A stretch of DNA of 64,000 nt from Craspedostauros australis (GCA_026770025.1 JAMXDE010000019.1:806001-870000), one strand, 5' to 3'. Counted from the stretch's first letter, positions 33,433 to 45,189 are shown. The notes: a model not told the origin generated them from the letters alone. Numbers and translations are program-made.

Positions 33433-34200
33433 TCACTCCTCTTCTTCAGCAGCACCGTCCGTCTCAATCATTTTGGATGATTTGGTAGTCAAAGAGCAGA
33501 CGAAGTCCACCAATGTCGCCCGATCCAGGTATGAATCCGCTTGTGTTGTGCCCTCATCCTCATCTATAACCTTGTGCAGGTCCACCATGGACATACGACT
33601 GTGCTCATCATCAATACCATCACTCTCCGTTCTCCCACTGCAAAACACCTGGATCTCCGTCATCAGTTGGGGTTGTAGAATCAGTTTGCTTAAATCTAGA
33701 TGAGTGAACATATCTTTCTCACTTTCAGCTGTCACTCTCATTGCTGCATCCTTCAACACCACACAGTTGTGTTGATCGGCGAATATCAACGCACCTATCA
33801 TGGTGCCCTTAGTGAGATGCTTGCGGACCAACTCTGCTTCAAGAACAAGCTTGAGTCGCCAGAAGCCGATCTCGTTGGCCACAAGGATCAGCTGTTGCAG
33901 ATTATGCTGTCCAGTGAGGATGGGAGTTGGCTGGTGAGAGGCATCTGTATCGTGGTGAGCGCTGGTGTGAGCGCCGATATGAGCGCCGACGCGAGCAGCA
34001 GCGTTGTCACGAACGCTGTCATGAAAGGATATCTTGGCTGTGTAGATGCATTGGAGGACGTATCGGACGTGTTTTGGTTGAAGGTTGGGAAGAGGGATGG
34101 TTGTTTGGATGGGGGCTGCACCGTCGTCAGTGCCATCATTTGTGTGGTGATGTTGGATTCCTTTGTCGATCAGTGTCTCAATGGATGGGACAGCGATCAT
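33433..34200 (-). pseudogene. BTB half of the split ankyrin-BTB gene, copy B
   Basis: A 255-codon frame that aligns along its whole length with the BTB/C-terminal part of the copy A protein (LPNLQPKHVRYVLQCIYTAK, then EIGFWRLKLVLEAELVRKHL). The frame is open upstream of its first ATG to about 34310 and there encodes TENRPDTIFVCGQDDRQQPI, the expected start of the BTB domain, so the domain itself is complete. It is one frame away from the ankyrin part, so a frameshift between about 34290 and 34320 separates them. It could still be expressed as a separate BTB protein. Confidence 0.7.
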
Positions 34201-35177
34201 AAGGGCTTCGGCGTTTGTCTTGATTGGTTGTTGTCGGTCGTCCTGTCCACATACGAAGATGGTGTCTGGCCTGTTCTCGGTTTGGAAGGATCTGAGCTGT
34301 CTTCTTCAATGTTGATTTTGGTCCTCTTGTGACTGCTGTGTTTGTGTTCAATCTCTTGCTTCTTTCGCTTCAACTGCTGTCCCAACTGTTCTTGTGGTTG
34401 TTCATTTGCTTGCTCGTTTTGTTGTAAGTGTTGCTGCAGTTGTTGCAGTTGTGGGTGAGTTGAAGGCGAAAGTCCTCTGATGAGGGACTCCACACACTCC
34501 AGCCTGCTGTTCCGGCATGCCCAATGAAGGGGAGTCCAACCATTGTTGTTTTGGCAGTTGACGTTCGCTCCACCTGATTCGATGAGGTACTTCACACACT
34601 CCAGCTTGCCATAAATGCATGCGAAGTGAAGGGGAGTGCGGCCATCGTTGCTTTTGCAGTTGGCATTCGCCCCACATGATTCGATGAGGTACTTCACACA
34701 CTCCAGGTGGCCGTCGATGCATGCCTCATGAAGGGGAGTCCAACCATAGTTGTTTTTGCAGTTGATGTCCGCCTCACATGATTCGATGAGGTACTTCACA
34801 CACTCCAGCTCGCCGTTGATGCATGCGCGATGAAGGGGAGTGGAGCCACCGTTGTTTTTGCAGTTGGCATTCGCCCCACATGATTCGATGAGGTACTTGA
34901 CACACTCCAGGTGGTCGTTGGAGCATGCCACATGAAGGGGAGTAGAACCAAACCTGGATTTGCAGTTGATGTTCGCCTCACATGATTCGATGAGGTACTT
35001 CACACACTCCAGCTGGCCGTTGGAGCATGCGAGATGAAGGGGAGTGGAGCCACTCCTGTCTGTGACCTTGTTGACATCAACTTGTGTCTTCTTGTTCCGC
35101 TTCTTCCACTCCTTCAACACCGACAAGTCACCTGCTGTGGCAGCAGCAAGGAGTTGTTCGTTCGTAACATTCGGCAT
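34197..35177 (-). CDS. Ankyrin-repeat half, copy B
   Basis: 326 residues from an ATG at 35177, starting MPNVTNEQLLAAATAGDLSV as in copy A (MPSVTNQQLIDAAIAGDLSV). Six ankyrin repeats follow, with TPLHxACxxGxLECVKYLIE consensus, then a short Gln-rich segment (LQQLQQHLQQNEQANEQPQE) instead of the long coiled coil of copy A. The last 40 residues (PRTGQTPSSYVDR...) are the out-of-frame reading of what should be the BTB start. It would make an ankyrin-only protein if translated. Confidence 0.7.
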   Translation of the reverse strand: MPNVTNEQLLAAATAGDLSVLKEWKKRNKKTQVDVNKVTDRSGSTPLHLACSNGQLECVKYLIESCEANINCKSRFGSTPLHVACSNDHLECVKYLIESCGANANCKNNGGSTPLHRACINGELECVKYLIESCEADINCKNNYGWTPLHEACIDGHLECVKYLIESCGANANCKSNDGRTPLHFACIYGKLECVKYLIESGGANVNCQNNNGWTPLHWACRNSRLECVESLIRGLSPSTHPQLQQLQQHLQQNEQANEQPQEQLGQQLKRKKQEIEHKHSSHKRTKINIEEDSSDPSKPRTGQTPSSYVDRTTDNNQSRQTPKPL

Positions 35178-35507
35178 TTTGACAGGATGGTCGATGGTTG
35201 CTGGACGATTGATGTTGGATTGGCTGTCGAGGAAGTGTGCAGTCTGCGCTATTACACCTATGGCAGAGATATCGATGGTGTGTCTTCAATAGCTTGTGTT
35301 AGTATGAGTACCATACATTGTGTGATGAATATGAGTGGCAATTCGATGTCTGTTGTTCACGCAGTTGAGTATGGGGTTGAGTGGTGCATGTCGTTGTGTT
35401 GTTGTGTTGTTGTGTTGTTGTCTTGTCGTCTTGTTTGCGTGGGTCCTCTCTTGATCGCACCCCTCTGTTTCTGGTTTGGATCCCTCTGTTCGCACCCATC
35501 ACGAAAA

Positions 35508-36233
35508 TGCACACACACGACAAGAAAACGCGTCCTGTGCGTAACAGAGTTCTGTCATGTCACATCGTCGGAAACGAGAATCTTCGACTAGTAGGACCAT
35601 TACGGAAGATCAATCACTCGCGAGTCCCGGCAACGTCCACCGAAACCAACGACTTGGATCCCAGCACCGGCCACAACAAATCGGCCACAACCAACAACAC
35701 CTTGGTGTCCACCGCAAAGCATCCATCCAAAGACCACAACACAAAGGTCTCTGAAGAGAGACTCTGCTAGTGGAAAAGAGAACTACCGCCACCATCACTT
35801 GCATCATGAACTGCGCATTTTCGCTCATATGGTACATCACCGTTGCATCTCCAAGATTGTTGACACCAGTTGACCTGCCGTCATTGGCCACAAAATGAGG
35901 TGTGAACCAAAGCCTCAAACTATTAAAGGTGCTATTCTGGTTGCATCACCTCAGTTGGGATCCATCTCCTGTGGAGATTACCGGCTATTATCCTGTGCCA
36001 TTGCATAGATCAGGATTGGGACGTGAGTGGCAGGCATTCAAGAGACAAAATCAACACCACGCTGTGCATCTGGATGGTTTGACACATTCTACATGGCAAG
36101 CTGGCAAGATGATACCGTTCCATCTTTGCTGCTCCTGCTGCACAGACTATGAGAATCTACGTTCCAGCAAGAGACGGATGGGCACTGGCACATTCCGTTG
36201 TGAGTTCCAACAGATCGATACTAGTCTGCTGTG
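35508..36233 (+). pseudogene. Fragmentary divergent gene, copy B
   Basis: Starts 330 bases from the divergent ankyrin gene. The first frame (MHTHDKKTRPVRNRV) runs to a stop at 35768. Downstream pieces (ELRIFAHMVHHRCISKIV, KMRCEPKP) are interrupted by stops. Weak match to copy A at 27668-28270. No family recognised. Confidence 0.3.
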
Positions 36234-36239
36234 ACCAAT

Positions 36240-37010
36240 AGTTGCAACCTTTGTGCAAGCGTGGAGGAAAACATTGGCAATGCTTGCAACGTGTGTACGC
36301 CTGTCTCCTTGCCTCTCTCTCTCTCTCTCTGGTTTTCCTGAATCAAGCAAGCTGCTGACCACGCATCCAATCTCAATAGTTGGACTCAATTAATGTAACA
36401 AATGAGCTTGAGCACAGTTGATGGCATGACAACATGATGTCCATGCTTGATGTGTGATGCAGCAGCTGTTGTGAGACCTCCATTCAAGAACAGGACTCGC
36501 ATACACCCAGCAAGTACTTCGTGGCTGCCATGCTTGCGTGTTGTCCCATTTTTTGCTTTTGTGGAATGAATAGATCGCATGCCAGCATTCTCTGGAGGTG
36601 TTGTGTTGAAGCCTCAATCCAACTCGTCATCTTGCTATGGCGATCAATGATTTCTAGAGAGTTCACGTATCTACAATCTTGGACTCGTTCGATTCAGACA
36701 AGTATGATTCATCTCATGAATCGATTTGGTGAACTCGATCCAACCGAGTTCTTCTTGTTCTCCTGAGAGACGCTGCGACGCGAAGTCCGGCATCTTGCTT
36801 GATCTCAAGTGTCGGTCAGCAATCCGCGGATAACGTGTTCCACGCAACCTTGTTTGTTGGTGGGAGTGTCGGTGCCTGCCCACATCGTCATGTTCGATCT
36901 TCAGCACTATTGCCGCATGCACCATCTATGTGATTCTCCAAGTAGTCGTACAACGTTCCGATGTGGTTCTTCTCTCCTCTCCGACAACGCCCAACCTCCT
37001 CTCCTCATTA
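36240..37010. other. Gap before the inverted-repeat element
   Basis: No gene seen. A short CT dinucleotide run lies at about 36310-36331. Confidence 0.5.
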
Positions 37011-38255
37011 GAGACTTCCTGAAACCCGAAAATTAAATCGTACGGACAACTCATAACCCAATACTGCGACATTTCGAGCCGGCCATGCCCAAAAATAGTT
37101 TCGGGAAATGGCCATCTGGGGCTCTTTTTTTCGGGTTGGAGGAAGATCCCGAAATACCTTGTGTCCCGTGAAGCATCGACTTCCACGCGGAATCCATACA
37201 CAGCCCAAGGATACACCAATAAAATACGCTTATTTGGAGGCTACCACGTTCTATGTAAAAACTAGATCAGTACCTTGATTACTAGTGCTATCGTTGGAAC
37301 ACTAAATTTATGCTTTACCCTACTTCATCACCTTCCGTGGTAGATGTCCCAAATTTCTTTGCAGATATGGACTCCTCAAAACCTGAAGCTCCGTTGCACC
37401 CTCTTGGGAGTGTTTCTATCTAGGTCAGTAATTTTATTTGTGGCTTTAAAGTGGTAGCAATATTGGCAAAGTCGTTTCTTGCCATCATCCTCGATGATGT
37501 GTTTGCAGTCTTCGTACACGCCCATTCACCTTTCCTCGCTCAACACTGGTTGAGTGCCGCTCATCTTCCTCTTCGTTCTTGGAGATGGCATCCTCTGGAA
37601 GAGGAAAGTAATGTATCCCCGAAGGCGAAAGACAACAACAGTTCCACCGGCTTTGATGCGCAGAAAAACGCTGTGATGGTGCGACAATCTACGTGCCACT
37701 GAACATTTTCCCTCCAGTCCCGCAGTCTAAATTCAATTCACGAGTACTTCAGGCTCGATAAGCAATAAGATGGCAGTAAGAAGTATAACACTTAAACATA
37801 TAGTTGGAAAGCTGTGCTCAAGGGCTTTCGAAAGATGCGAATAAAGTGTCATTGTACACGCAGAGTTATCGTCAAGAATTACAATAACTGAAACTGAAAA
37901 TGTTATACAATATATCATATCTTCTAGTTCATCAAGGGACAAACAAGTCGACAATCTCAATGGCAACGCCTCCGACGCAGACGAACGAAACTGATGAGAC
38001 GGGTACAGCTCAGGGATGCCGATGTGGATGTGACGAACAAAATGTGACGGTCGGTTGGATGAATGAGACAAAGGAGCACAGGAACCATTTAGAAAAATAC
38101 ATTTTCCTTTCTAGTCTTGCTTACGACCCTCTTGATTCTAATATTAGTTCACGGTCGGTGACGTCGGTCATATTTCGGGCCGTTACTTTCAGACGTTATT
38201 GATAGTCACAGTGCGTGTCGTTTCGGGAAACTGGTTTCGGGTTTCAGGAAGTCTC
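37011..38255. mobile_element. TA-flanked inverted-repeat element (Tc1/mariner-like, non-autonomous)
   Basis: Perfect 21-base terminal inverted repeats, gagacttcctgaaacccgaaa at 37011-37031 and its reverse complement at 38235-38255. TA follows on both outer sides (37009-37010 and 38256-38257), the target-site duplication of the Tc1/mariner superfamily. The 1245-base interior is AT-richer than the surroundings and has further CCCGAAA/TTTCGGG copies near both ends. No transposase frame is visible: the longest frames are about 80-110 codons with no DDE motif I can see. Most likely a non-autonomous (MITE-like) derivative. Confidence 0.75.
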
Positions 38256-39573
38256 TATTGAGCAAGATAGTTGCCACCAATGCGAACCTCAACCCAAAGA
38301 ACGAGGGCAGGCAACACATTCATCTCTCATTTCTTCTCTTCTTCATCACGTCGCAACCCTGTGCGTGTGTGGAGTCCTGACTTGCTTCTGCCACACGGTG
38401 CTGTTTGCACCATCATCCATGTGCGAAACGAATGCTGCAACCAGAGCGACGAGCGAAGAAACAGAAACTCCACGGAAACGAGAACCGCGAGAGGCTCCAT
38501 ACATAGCAACACATACGTGGCCAATTGAGGCTTCTCAGGATTTGTCCTCAGCACGATTGATGACTTCTTCGAAGGCCAGCCTTGTTAATTGTAATTTGTC
38601 GTTGCGACACTGTTGAAAAAGACAATGCCGTTTCTGTTTCATCCATTCTTGTGAAAAGCAGACACGTCTGCGTGATCTGCTGATTGCGGGGCTTGAACAA
38701 TGCACAACATTCATGAACAGTTTCGAGCGAACGGAACAGTTCGGAGAGAGAAGGCGCTTTGGTCCGAGTTGTTGTACTTGAGCTTGAACTTAGTCGCACG
38801 AAACGAGACCCAAGAGTCAATCAAACAGAGGAAATCCGGAAGGCACGGAACTTGCCATACTTGCCCTCACGATTACGGACACGCACCACACGCAAAGTGT
38901 TTCGATTCGAATTTGTGGACAACTTCTCTCCACCACAAAAACAAAACAGGGCAATGCCAACCACACACAACACAGAGACAGAGAGAGAGACTTCACCTTC
39001 CTGCACATGCACATGCACATGCACACACCTCCACACCCCAAGACACACAACTTCCCAGAGTCGAAGACAGCACCGACCATACCAAACATTCAATACATCG
39101 TGTAATACCATACAAGTACATCTGCTTGATCAGACCATTTGAAGAGCAGGAGAGCGCAAGAGTAATCCCATTGTAAGGCAAAGTCGGAGTCCAGGAGCGC
39201 GAGGGCATCTCAGCGGAATCAAGTGAAGAGCAACATCAACCACAGAGCAGGAGCATTGCAAAGCAAAGGCGATCATCATTGTCACCAACAGAAGTGACAA
39301 CCATTGACGACATTCGCAGAGTCGATCTTTCTCCATCACCAGTTTCCATCAAGGAAATTGCATCGAAAAGCAAACCGTAATCAGACACCTTCTGGCGACC
39401 ATCAGACATCGCCAAGCAGTATTCATCAGGCCCAAAGCAAGCCACGATCAACCAACAGGAGCGTACCATACGACCTGCGCAGCACCGTCCAGCGGGAGAC
39501 ATCCGAAACAAGGAACCAGTCAGCACATTCCTCCACAGCATCCCTATCGACCCAGACAGCAAAGACGTCCACA
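38256..39573. other. Gap upstream of the 39.6-kb gene
   Basis: No gene seen. A CACATG repeat lies at about 39005-39032. The frame of the downstream gene is open from about 39304 but contains no ATG before 39574, so 39.3-39.57 kb is probably 5' untranslated. Confidence 0.5.
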
Positions 39574-40137
39574 ATGGCTTGGACACAAACGCAACAGCAG
39601 AAGCACCTTCAACAGCAGCAACAACAGAATCACAGCGACCCAATGACGACACAGCGACAAGCAGCCCATCTGTCCAACGACAACGCCAGCGCAATGGAGC
39701 CTCTCGCCTTCGAACGCGATACTCGCACTGCATCGTCTCTGGATCAGTACTTTGCCAACCTGCAAGACTGCTGTCCACCCGCAGCACCGCTCGTGCTGGT
39801 GTCCGACCCGGCACGATCGCCACCATCCTTGCTGCGCAAGGTGCCACCGGGACACAGCGACTCGAGTCTGTTGCGCAAGTCCGCCGATGAACCATTCGAT
39901 CGCTGGAGCGCCCAGTTGCTGCAAGAGCGATCGTCGCGCAGACCCGTGCCCGCAGCATCACGCCGCCAGCAACTGCGACGATACAACTCGATGGATGCCA
40001 AATCGGATGTGGCACCGTCGCTGCCGCAGTCCAAGCCGAGTCCCTACGTGCAACGCGCAGCTCTGCCGTCCATGCTATCGCAGTTGCCGTACAGCGCGCA
40101 GCATCTGCCGTTGCTGTTCCAAGACACGTTGCTGTGA
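39574..40137 (+). CDS. Disordered protein with DQYFA, DRW and RRxS motifs
   Basis: 187 residues from the first ATG of the frame (39574, context acaATGG); an internal Met at 39694 would give 147. After a Gln-rich leader comes SSLDQYFANL, then VLVSDPARSPPSLLRK, then EPFDRWSAQLLQERSS, then QQLRRYNSMDAKSD, and a Leu/Pro-rich end (SMLSQLPY). The minus-strand protein at 61.3 kb has the same elements in the same order (SSLDQYFATL, ILIADPAASP, STFDRWDTS, VRRRSIDSEE). Otherwise low-complexity, with no enzymatic domain or targeting signal. Probably a kinase substrate or adaptor; this is an inference from motif type. Convergent with the gene at 40.8 kb. Confidence 0.6.
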   Translation: MAWTQTQQQKHLQQQQQQNHSDPMTTQRQAAHLSNDNASAMEPLAFERDTRTASSLDQYFANLQDCCPPAAPLVLVSDPARSPPSLLRKVPPGHSDSSLLRKSADEPFDRWSAQLLQERSSRRPVPAASRRQQLRRYNSMDAKSDVAPSLPQSKPSPYVQRAALPSMLSQLPYSAQHLPLLFQDTLL

Positions 40138-40792
40138 CTCATTTTACACAAAACCAATTTTAAGACGCACATTTTTCCTCAACCAACCAACTATCTCTTT
40201 CCCTCTTCCTTTCAAGATAGTAGTGTGTAGTGGATGTCCGAGGGTGATGTGGAGTAGTCTCAACTCAAGAGAGAGAGAGGGAGAGTAGTGCCAACTCCAA
40301 AGAGCAGGCGTCTGGACATGACGTGGTGGACACCTCGATGCCCCATGCCTACACTTATTCATTCGTAGATAGACTCAACCAAGTCGAATTCCACGATCAA
40401 TCTTCATGATTCAAAATGTGCGGCACGACTACGACTTCGCAATTTTGGCGGCATGTCACTTGTGGACGAGCCTTCTCATCGCGAGTGGATGGTCGTGATA
40501 CTGCAGTGGGGCACATTGGCCCGTTGGTGTGTGTAACTCCGATGCTATTCTACACTCCGGAGAAAGGTATTTGGCGAGATCGCGGTTCTCGATGACTGCG
40601 AGCACAGGAGAGACATAGTATTCGTAGTCTGCTAGAATGTGTGTTGTTGGTGCTATTGTCTACCCGACATGCATGAGATATAAGTGTACTCGTGTGAACT
40701 ACTCATGTGAACTACTCGTGTTATGACTTGATACGCAATGTTCTACTCTATGATTGTATGTGGTTGTATGGTGCTCTGGTAGAATTGCGCTC
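40138..40792. other. Gap between convergent genes, with one protein-like ORF
   Basis: The minus strand is open from 40659 to 40456 without a usable ATG and reads LADYEYYVSPVLAVIENRDL then AKYLSPECRIASELHTPTGQ. It could be an exon (an acceptor-like TTCTAG precedes it), but I could not join it to the gene at 40.8 kb in frame. A GAGAGA run lies at about 40267-40286. Confidence 0.35.
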
Positions 40793-41539
40793 CTACTGTG
40801 TCGTGACGCCCGGTTCTGCCGTGTTGTTGTCGTACAGCAGATCCAAGACATCGTCCAAGATCGACAATGGGTCCATGTCCATGGAATCGATGGAAGACTC
40901 GGTCTTGCTGTGCGTGCTCGGATTGCACAGGGTGGTATCGCGCTTGATGGGAGCCGCGCTTCGGCTGGCCGCCAGAGTGGCAAACACGTCGGTCAAAGTG
41001 AGACTCGATGTGCGTTGTGGCGCGGTGAAGGCGGCCTTGCTTGTCGCTGTGCTGTTGACTTTGTTCTGCGCTTGATCCCACGTCGCGTTGCGCTTGCTCC
41101 ACTTGCGCAGCGGAATGCAGGGTGGCATGTCCTTCGTCTGCGTCGACGACGCCAACGAGATGGCGGAGGCTGGCAGCGGCAGCGAGGGCATGGAAACGGA
41201 CTTTGCGCGTTGCTTGTCGTCGGACAGGGGGCTCCTGCGTGGCAGCTGCGGCGAGACGTCGGGCATCTGCGGGCAGTCGAATCGCGCTCGGCTGTTGCGC
41301 TGCGGGCATTTGGGAATGGAGTCTCTGCGATTGAAGGTTGTTGCTGCGGGCGTCAGGGGCTTGCTGTTGTTGTTGCAGCTGCGAACGTCGTCGTTGACGT
41401 CGTCGTCGTCGAAGATGGGGATGGGGCAGGCCTCGATGTGGGCCAGCGCCGACACGGACCGTCCCAAGGGAGACAGTTCGAGGGACATGTCGGAGGCTGC
41501 GTCGGTTGCGGACGAGGTGCTGTTGCTCTGCTGGTCCAT
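40793..41539 (-). CDS. Disordered Ser-rich protein with RRxS sites
   Basis: 248 residues from an ATG at 41539 (context acgATGG); the frame extends 29 codons upstream but its outermost start is a GTG and that part looks untranslated. Motifs include SLELSPLGRSVSALAH, NRRDSIPKC, RAKSVSMPSL, and PPCIPLRKW, which resembles PPCMPVKQR in the 61.3-kb protein. An acidic stretch (FDDDDVNDD) lies near residue 45, and the end is helical and acidic (SILDDVLDLLYDNN). No known domain. It belongs with the other kinase-site-rich disordered proteins of this window but lacks the DQYFA and DRW elements. Confidence 0.55.
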   Translation of the reverse strand: MDQQSNSTSSATDAASDMSLELSPLGRSVSALAHIEACPIPIFDDDDVNDDVRSCNNNSKPLTPAATTFNRRDSIPKCPQRNSRARFDCPQMPDVSPQLPRRSPLSDDKQRAKSVSMPSLPLPASAISLASSTQTKDMPPCIPLRKWSKRNATWDQAQNKVNSTATSKAAFTAPQRTSSLTLTDVFATLAASRSAAPIKRDTTLCNPSTHSKTESSIDSMDMDPLSILDDVLDLLYDNNTAEPGVTTQ

Positions 41540-44500
41540 CGTGATGATGATCTCCAAGCATGGAGGTGCGTGTGGGGTGGATGTGTGTCGGTGCATGGCT
41601 GCTGTTGTGGTTGTGGTGGCTGACACGGTGTGTTGTGACTGATGCTGTTGGTTGCTGGTGTTGCTTGATTTATGAGGCGATTGGACAGTTGATGAGTTGA
41701 GGGATTGTGCGATTGTGCGATCGTGATGTCAACAACTGTTTCTGGAAACGGACGCTTGCACACACTCAGAGTGAGAGAGACTGAGTAAGGGTTGGATCTG
41801 CGCTTGCAAGACAACAGCAGGCCACTTTGTCTGCGTTGGTCTCTCCCTCTCTCTCACTGTCTCTCTGCGGGGTTCCATCACACCAACTCACAACTCTCTC
41901 GATGTCGTGGTTGGCGTTTTTGTCGTTGGCGGTTCTGTGGTGGTGATGTTTGTTCGGTTTTTCGTCCGATCTTTGCGCCTCTCTGTCACACACAAGCGAC
42001 TTCGCGCAGTAGCGCTGACTTGACATATGCCCAAAGTACAAAAAGAACAATACCGTGGATTGGTTGGTGTATGCAAACACGGTCGGTACGGACACATCTC
42101 ATGACGGTTGCGCAAATACTGCACCATGTAACACCATGTGCTAAACGTACAAACAACAACGCGCAATCACCACTGGAAATGACTGGCGTCGGTACCGCCC
42201 TTCGCACAATCGTCCTGTTCACGGCACATCATCGAGACAAATCGGGACTACATCATTGTACCGAATCCCTTGTGAGCCAGGATGGAATGGTTCTTCGTAT
42301 CCGCAATACCTGCTTCTACTTAACGGAATGATATCGGAGAACCCACGTTTTGACAGGAAAGGATTTGTCAACACGCATAGGCGTAGGTCGACCTTGTTTA
42401 CCTGTCCGGATTGCGATGCCTGTGCGTCCAACACTTAACTTGCCATGGTTCTGGCAGACTGGGTGGGCTTGCTCACATGTGCTCCCGTGGAGCCGGTGCA
42501 ATTGCACCACTTTTCCTCCCTCTCTTCCTCGTACTTTGCTTCTCTTCTTGTTTCTCTTCATAGTTTTTGTTTCTCTCGTTGTGTTTCTTGACATTCAAAA
42601 CCAAGACGTCGCAACTCCTCTACCTTCCTCCACTGCCCTGTCTATCCGTGCTCGCGGCAGAGAGAGCCAAAAGAGAGAAAGGAAGAGAACTGTGCGATGG
42701 GACAGGTACCACTCTCATCATTGGCCATTGACTCTCTTGGGCGACAAATCTTCCCGTGCATCAAATGCAGTAGATAGATCGTAATACGACGCAGAGAGCC
42801 GTTGGCGATTCCGTACTCTGCAACTCGTCGCCTTCTTCACGAACCACACCATACAAAGCAGCCATCTACTCTTCGGTTTGATTCCTTGTCGTTTGTCACG
42901 ACAACGATTCAAATAAATCTGCATTTCATCAAGATACACAATCTTTGTCAGCGACGACATGCGAGACCAACTCAATCGATTTCCTCATGCTTCATGGCAT
43001 CGTGTTCCATTTCAAGCAGAGGAGGAGATTTTGGATGATAGCGACCTTTGGGATTGGTACGTCCGTCCAAGCTTCGTTGCGTGGCGAGAAGAAGGCAGGA
43101 ATGATGAAACTGCGCCGCATTCTTGTCTGTGCGAAGCTTGGGGATCAATGGACAAGGAACACGGGACGCGTCAATTGGATGACGAGGTTGCGAAGCTGTG
43201 AATGGTACCAGCAGAGTATTTGTCAGTTCTGCTCTTGCCTGTTACTTGACACTTGGTGAAGATGTGGATTGTGTCAAAGAACTCTTGCCTGAGTGTCAAT
43301 TGCGCTCAAAACCGTCACGGTGTCGTTTCTCACGACAGCTGATGTCCCCGTCGCACCAATTGATACTTCCCTTTCTCTACTTTGTGACAACCGTTTTCAC
43401 ATCGACGAAGATCCATGTACGTATGTGCGATGGTGGTGGTGGCTCTCCGGGAAATGATAAGGGGAAGGAGAACACGTTACCGCCGTGCGCGAAGGTACCA
43501 CCATGGCGCGGTTTGTCGCAAGGGGACGGAAGCAATCCACCGAACGCCGTCGACCACGATCTCTCTCTGTGTCATCCACTACGGTCCAACTCAGTAGAGA
43601 AGGAGGCATCCCGATCAACGAGAGGCAGCCACGCAATCAGACAAAACACGTCAAGGCAGAGCATCTCGCGAAGCAGATGCAAGAGATTCATCGGATGCAG
43701 GAATGGACAATCGCAACCGTCAACAGGACTACCACCTCAGGTGACTGACGCAGCCACGAGATCTGTGCAGCCACCTATCATGATGTGCTGCCCGTGTCGA
43801 GATTCACTCCGGAGTGAAAGCAAGATGGATGCCTCGTGATTGGTCCCGAGAATGCAAAGCCCAAACCGCAACCGGCTACGCAGGCGACAAAGAACAATAC
43901 ATACGAGTCGAGTATTTGTATCTGCGCTATTACTATGCAATTGCACCTCGCCTTTGCCAACACCAACGTTGAAACCTTCCTGTTCGATCTACACTCTGGC
44001 TCGTGTCATGATACACGCTCCCTGATTTCCGTGCTACCGTGCTGCTCCAGTCACAAGGATCACCTCATCAACTCCCATGGATACGATGGTGAATCACGGA
44101 GGAGTATCAACCCATTTCGAAAGGAAGCGTCAACACGAACCTGGACATCCTGGGACCAAGATCATGGCGCGCAAGAAGTCCTGCACCCTTCTTCGTTACA
44201 GGCGCCTCCTCGCATTCTGCAGAGCCTCATCAAGACCATCCCAGTGCCATTGAGCTGCATAAATTAGGAAACGCGACACTTGGTTCGCAGAGCCCACAGA
44301 TACATACACCAAAGGAGATCTTGCATCGCGATTGTGCACCAAAACAATCAGCCACGGTACCAACAGGAACGACACAATGTGCAGGCGAAGAAATGGCAAT
44401 GGATCGCGTCGGTCCGGTATCGAGACAAGCCCTCGAGATCGATGATCTCTGGGCATCGATGGCGCGCACATCGATCACCTCTCAGGTGCCGGCCACTCCT

Positions 44501-45189
44501 GCGTAGTCGTGCACACCAACGGCGGCGGTTGCGTCACAGCAACACGCAACCAAAATGAAAGGAAGGCTCTGGTTGGATCCTCCGTCAACCGAACTGGTTC
44601 CGAAGCCGCTGCCAACCGCGTCCTCGTCCGCTTTCCTGCGGCAACCGGATGCATCCAAGAGAAGGCGAGTATCTTCATCCGTCGTGTCCGCGTTTGTGGT
44701 GTGGATCAAAACATGCAAGTAGCATGATGTAGTGAAGGTAGATGTTTCCAACAGTCCACAAACCGAGTATAGAGCCAGTTCCACCATGACCGGTAAATGA
44801 CAGTTATTATTGCATTGTTGTGTGGTCACGAAGGATGAACCAATTCAAACTCAACGGCTCGTTTGGTGCACCTTGGTGGCAAAAATGAGAAGAACAGGCA
44901 TCGTGATGGCCGACTGCATGTGATGTGAGAAGAGACAAAGCATTGACAACAACACCAACAACAACACCAACCAAGGCAATACACCAGACATCGCAACTCA
45001 GCCCAACCTGACTAACAATCAACAAGAGAGACAACTCGGCTTTTGTGGCAATCATTGGGACTGCTGAGATCGCGGATTATACCAATACAATACAAACGTG
45101 GATATAGTGCGCTGCAACCGATCGAGGCACAACCAAGTGTCATTGTGAGAGAGCCCGCTCGGTCGCCACGGCGCAGCATGCGATAGAGG
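41540..45189. other. Gap: no convincing gene
   Basis: Several protein-like stretches appear without a family or clean joins: plus 42959-43201 (EILDDSDLWDWYVRPSFVAW), plus 43485-43748 (KHVKAEHLAKQMQEIHRMQE), and plus 44370-44500 (VSRQALEIDDLWASMARTSI). They are in different frames with stops between. They may be remnants of one or more genes. No RNA gene or mobile element recognised. Confidence 0.4.

Larger units (their letters stand above)
31905..36230. repeat. Segmental duplication, copy B
   Basis: Direct repeat of 23845-28400 (see there). This copy has a shorter coiled-coil region and a frameshift in the ankyrin-BTB gene, and lacks the TRIM element that sits just outside copy A. Confidence 0.75.

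Noticed and set aside
37451-38071. Transposase inside the TA-flanked element
   Set aside because: The frames are short, on opposite strands, and show no DDE/D signature or helix-turn-helix that I can see.
40754-41623. A 289-codon plus-strand frame opposite the 40.8-kb gene
   Set aside because: The minus-strand frame has Ser-rich RRxS motifs shared with other proteins in the window and a good start context; the plus frame is repetitive Cys/Gly/Val shadow.
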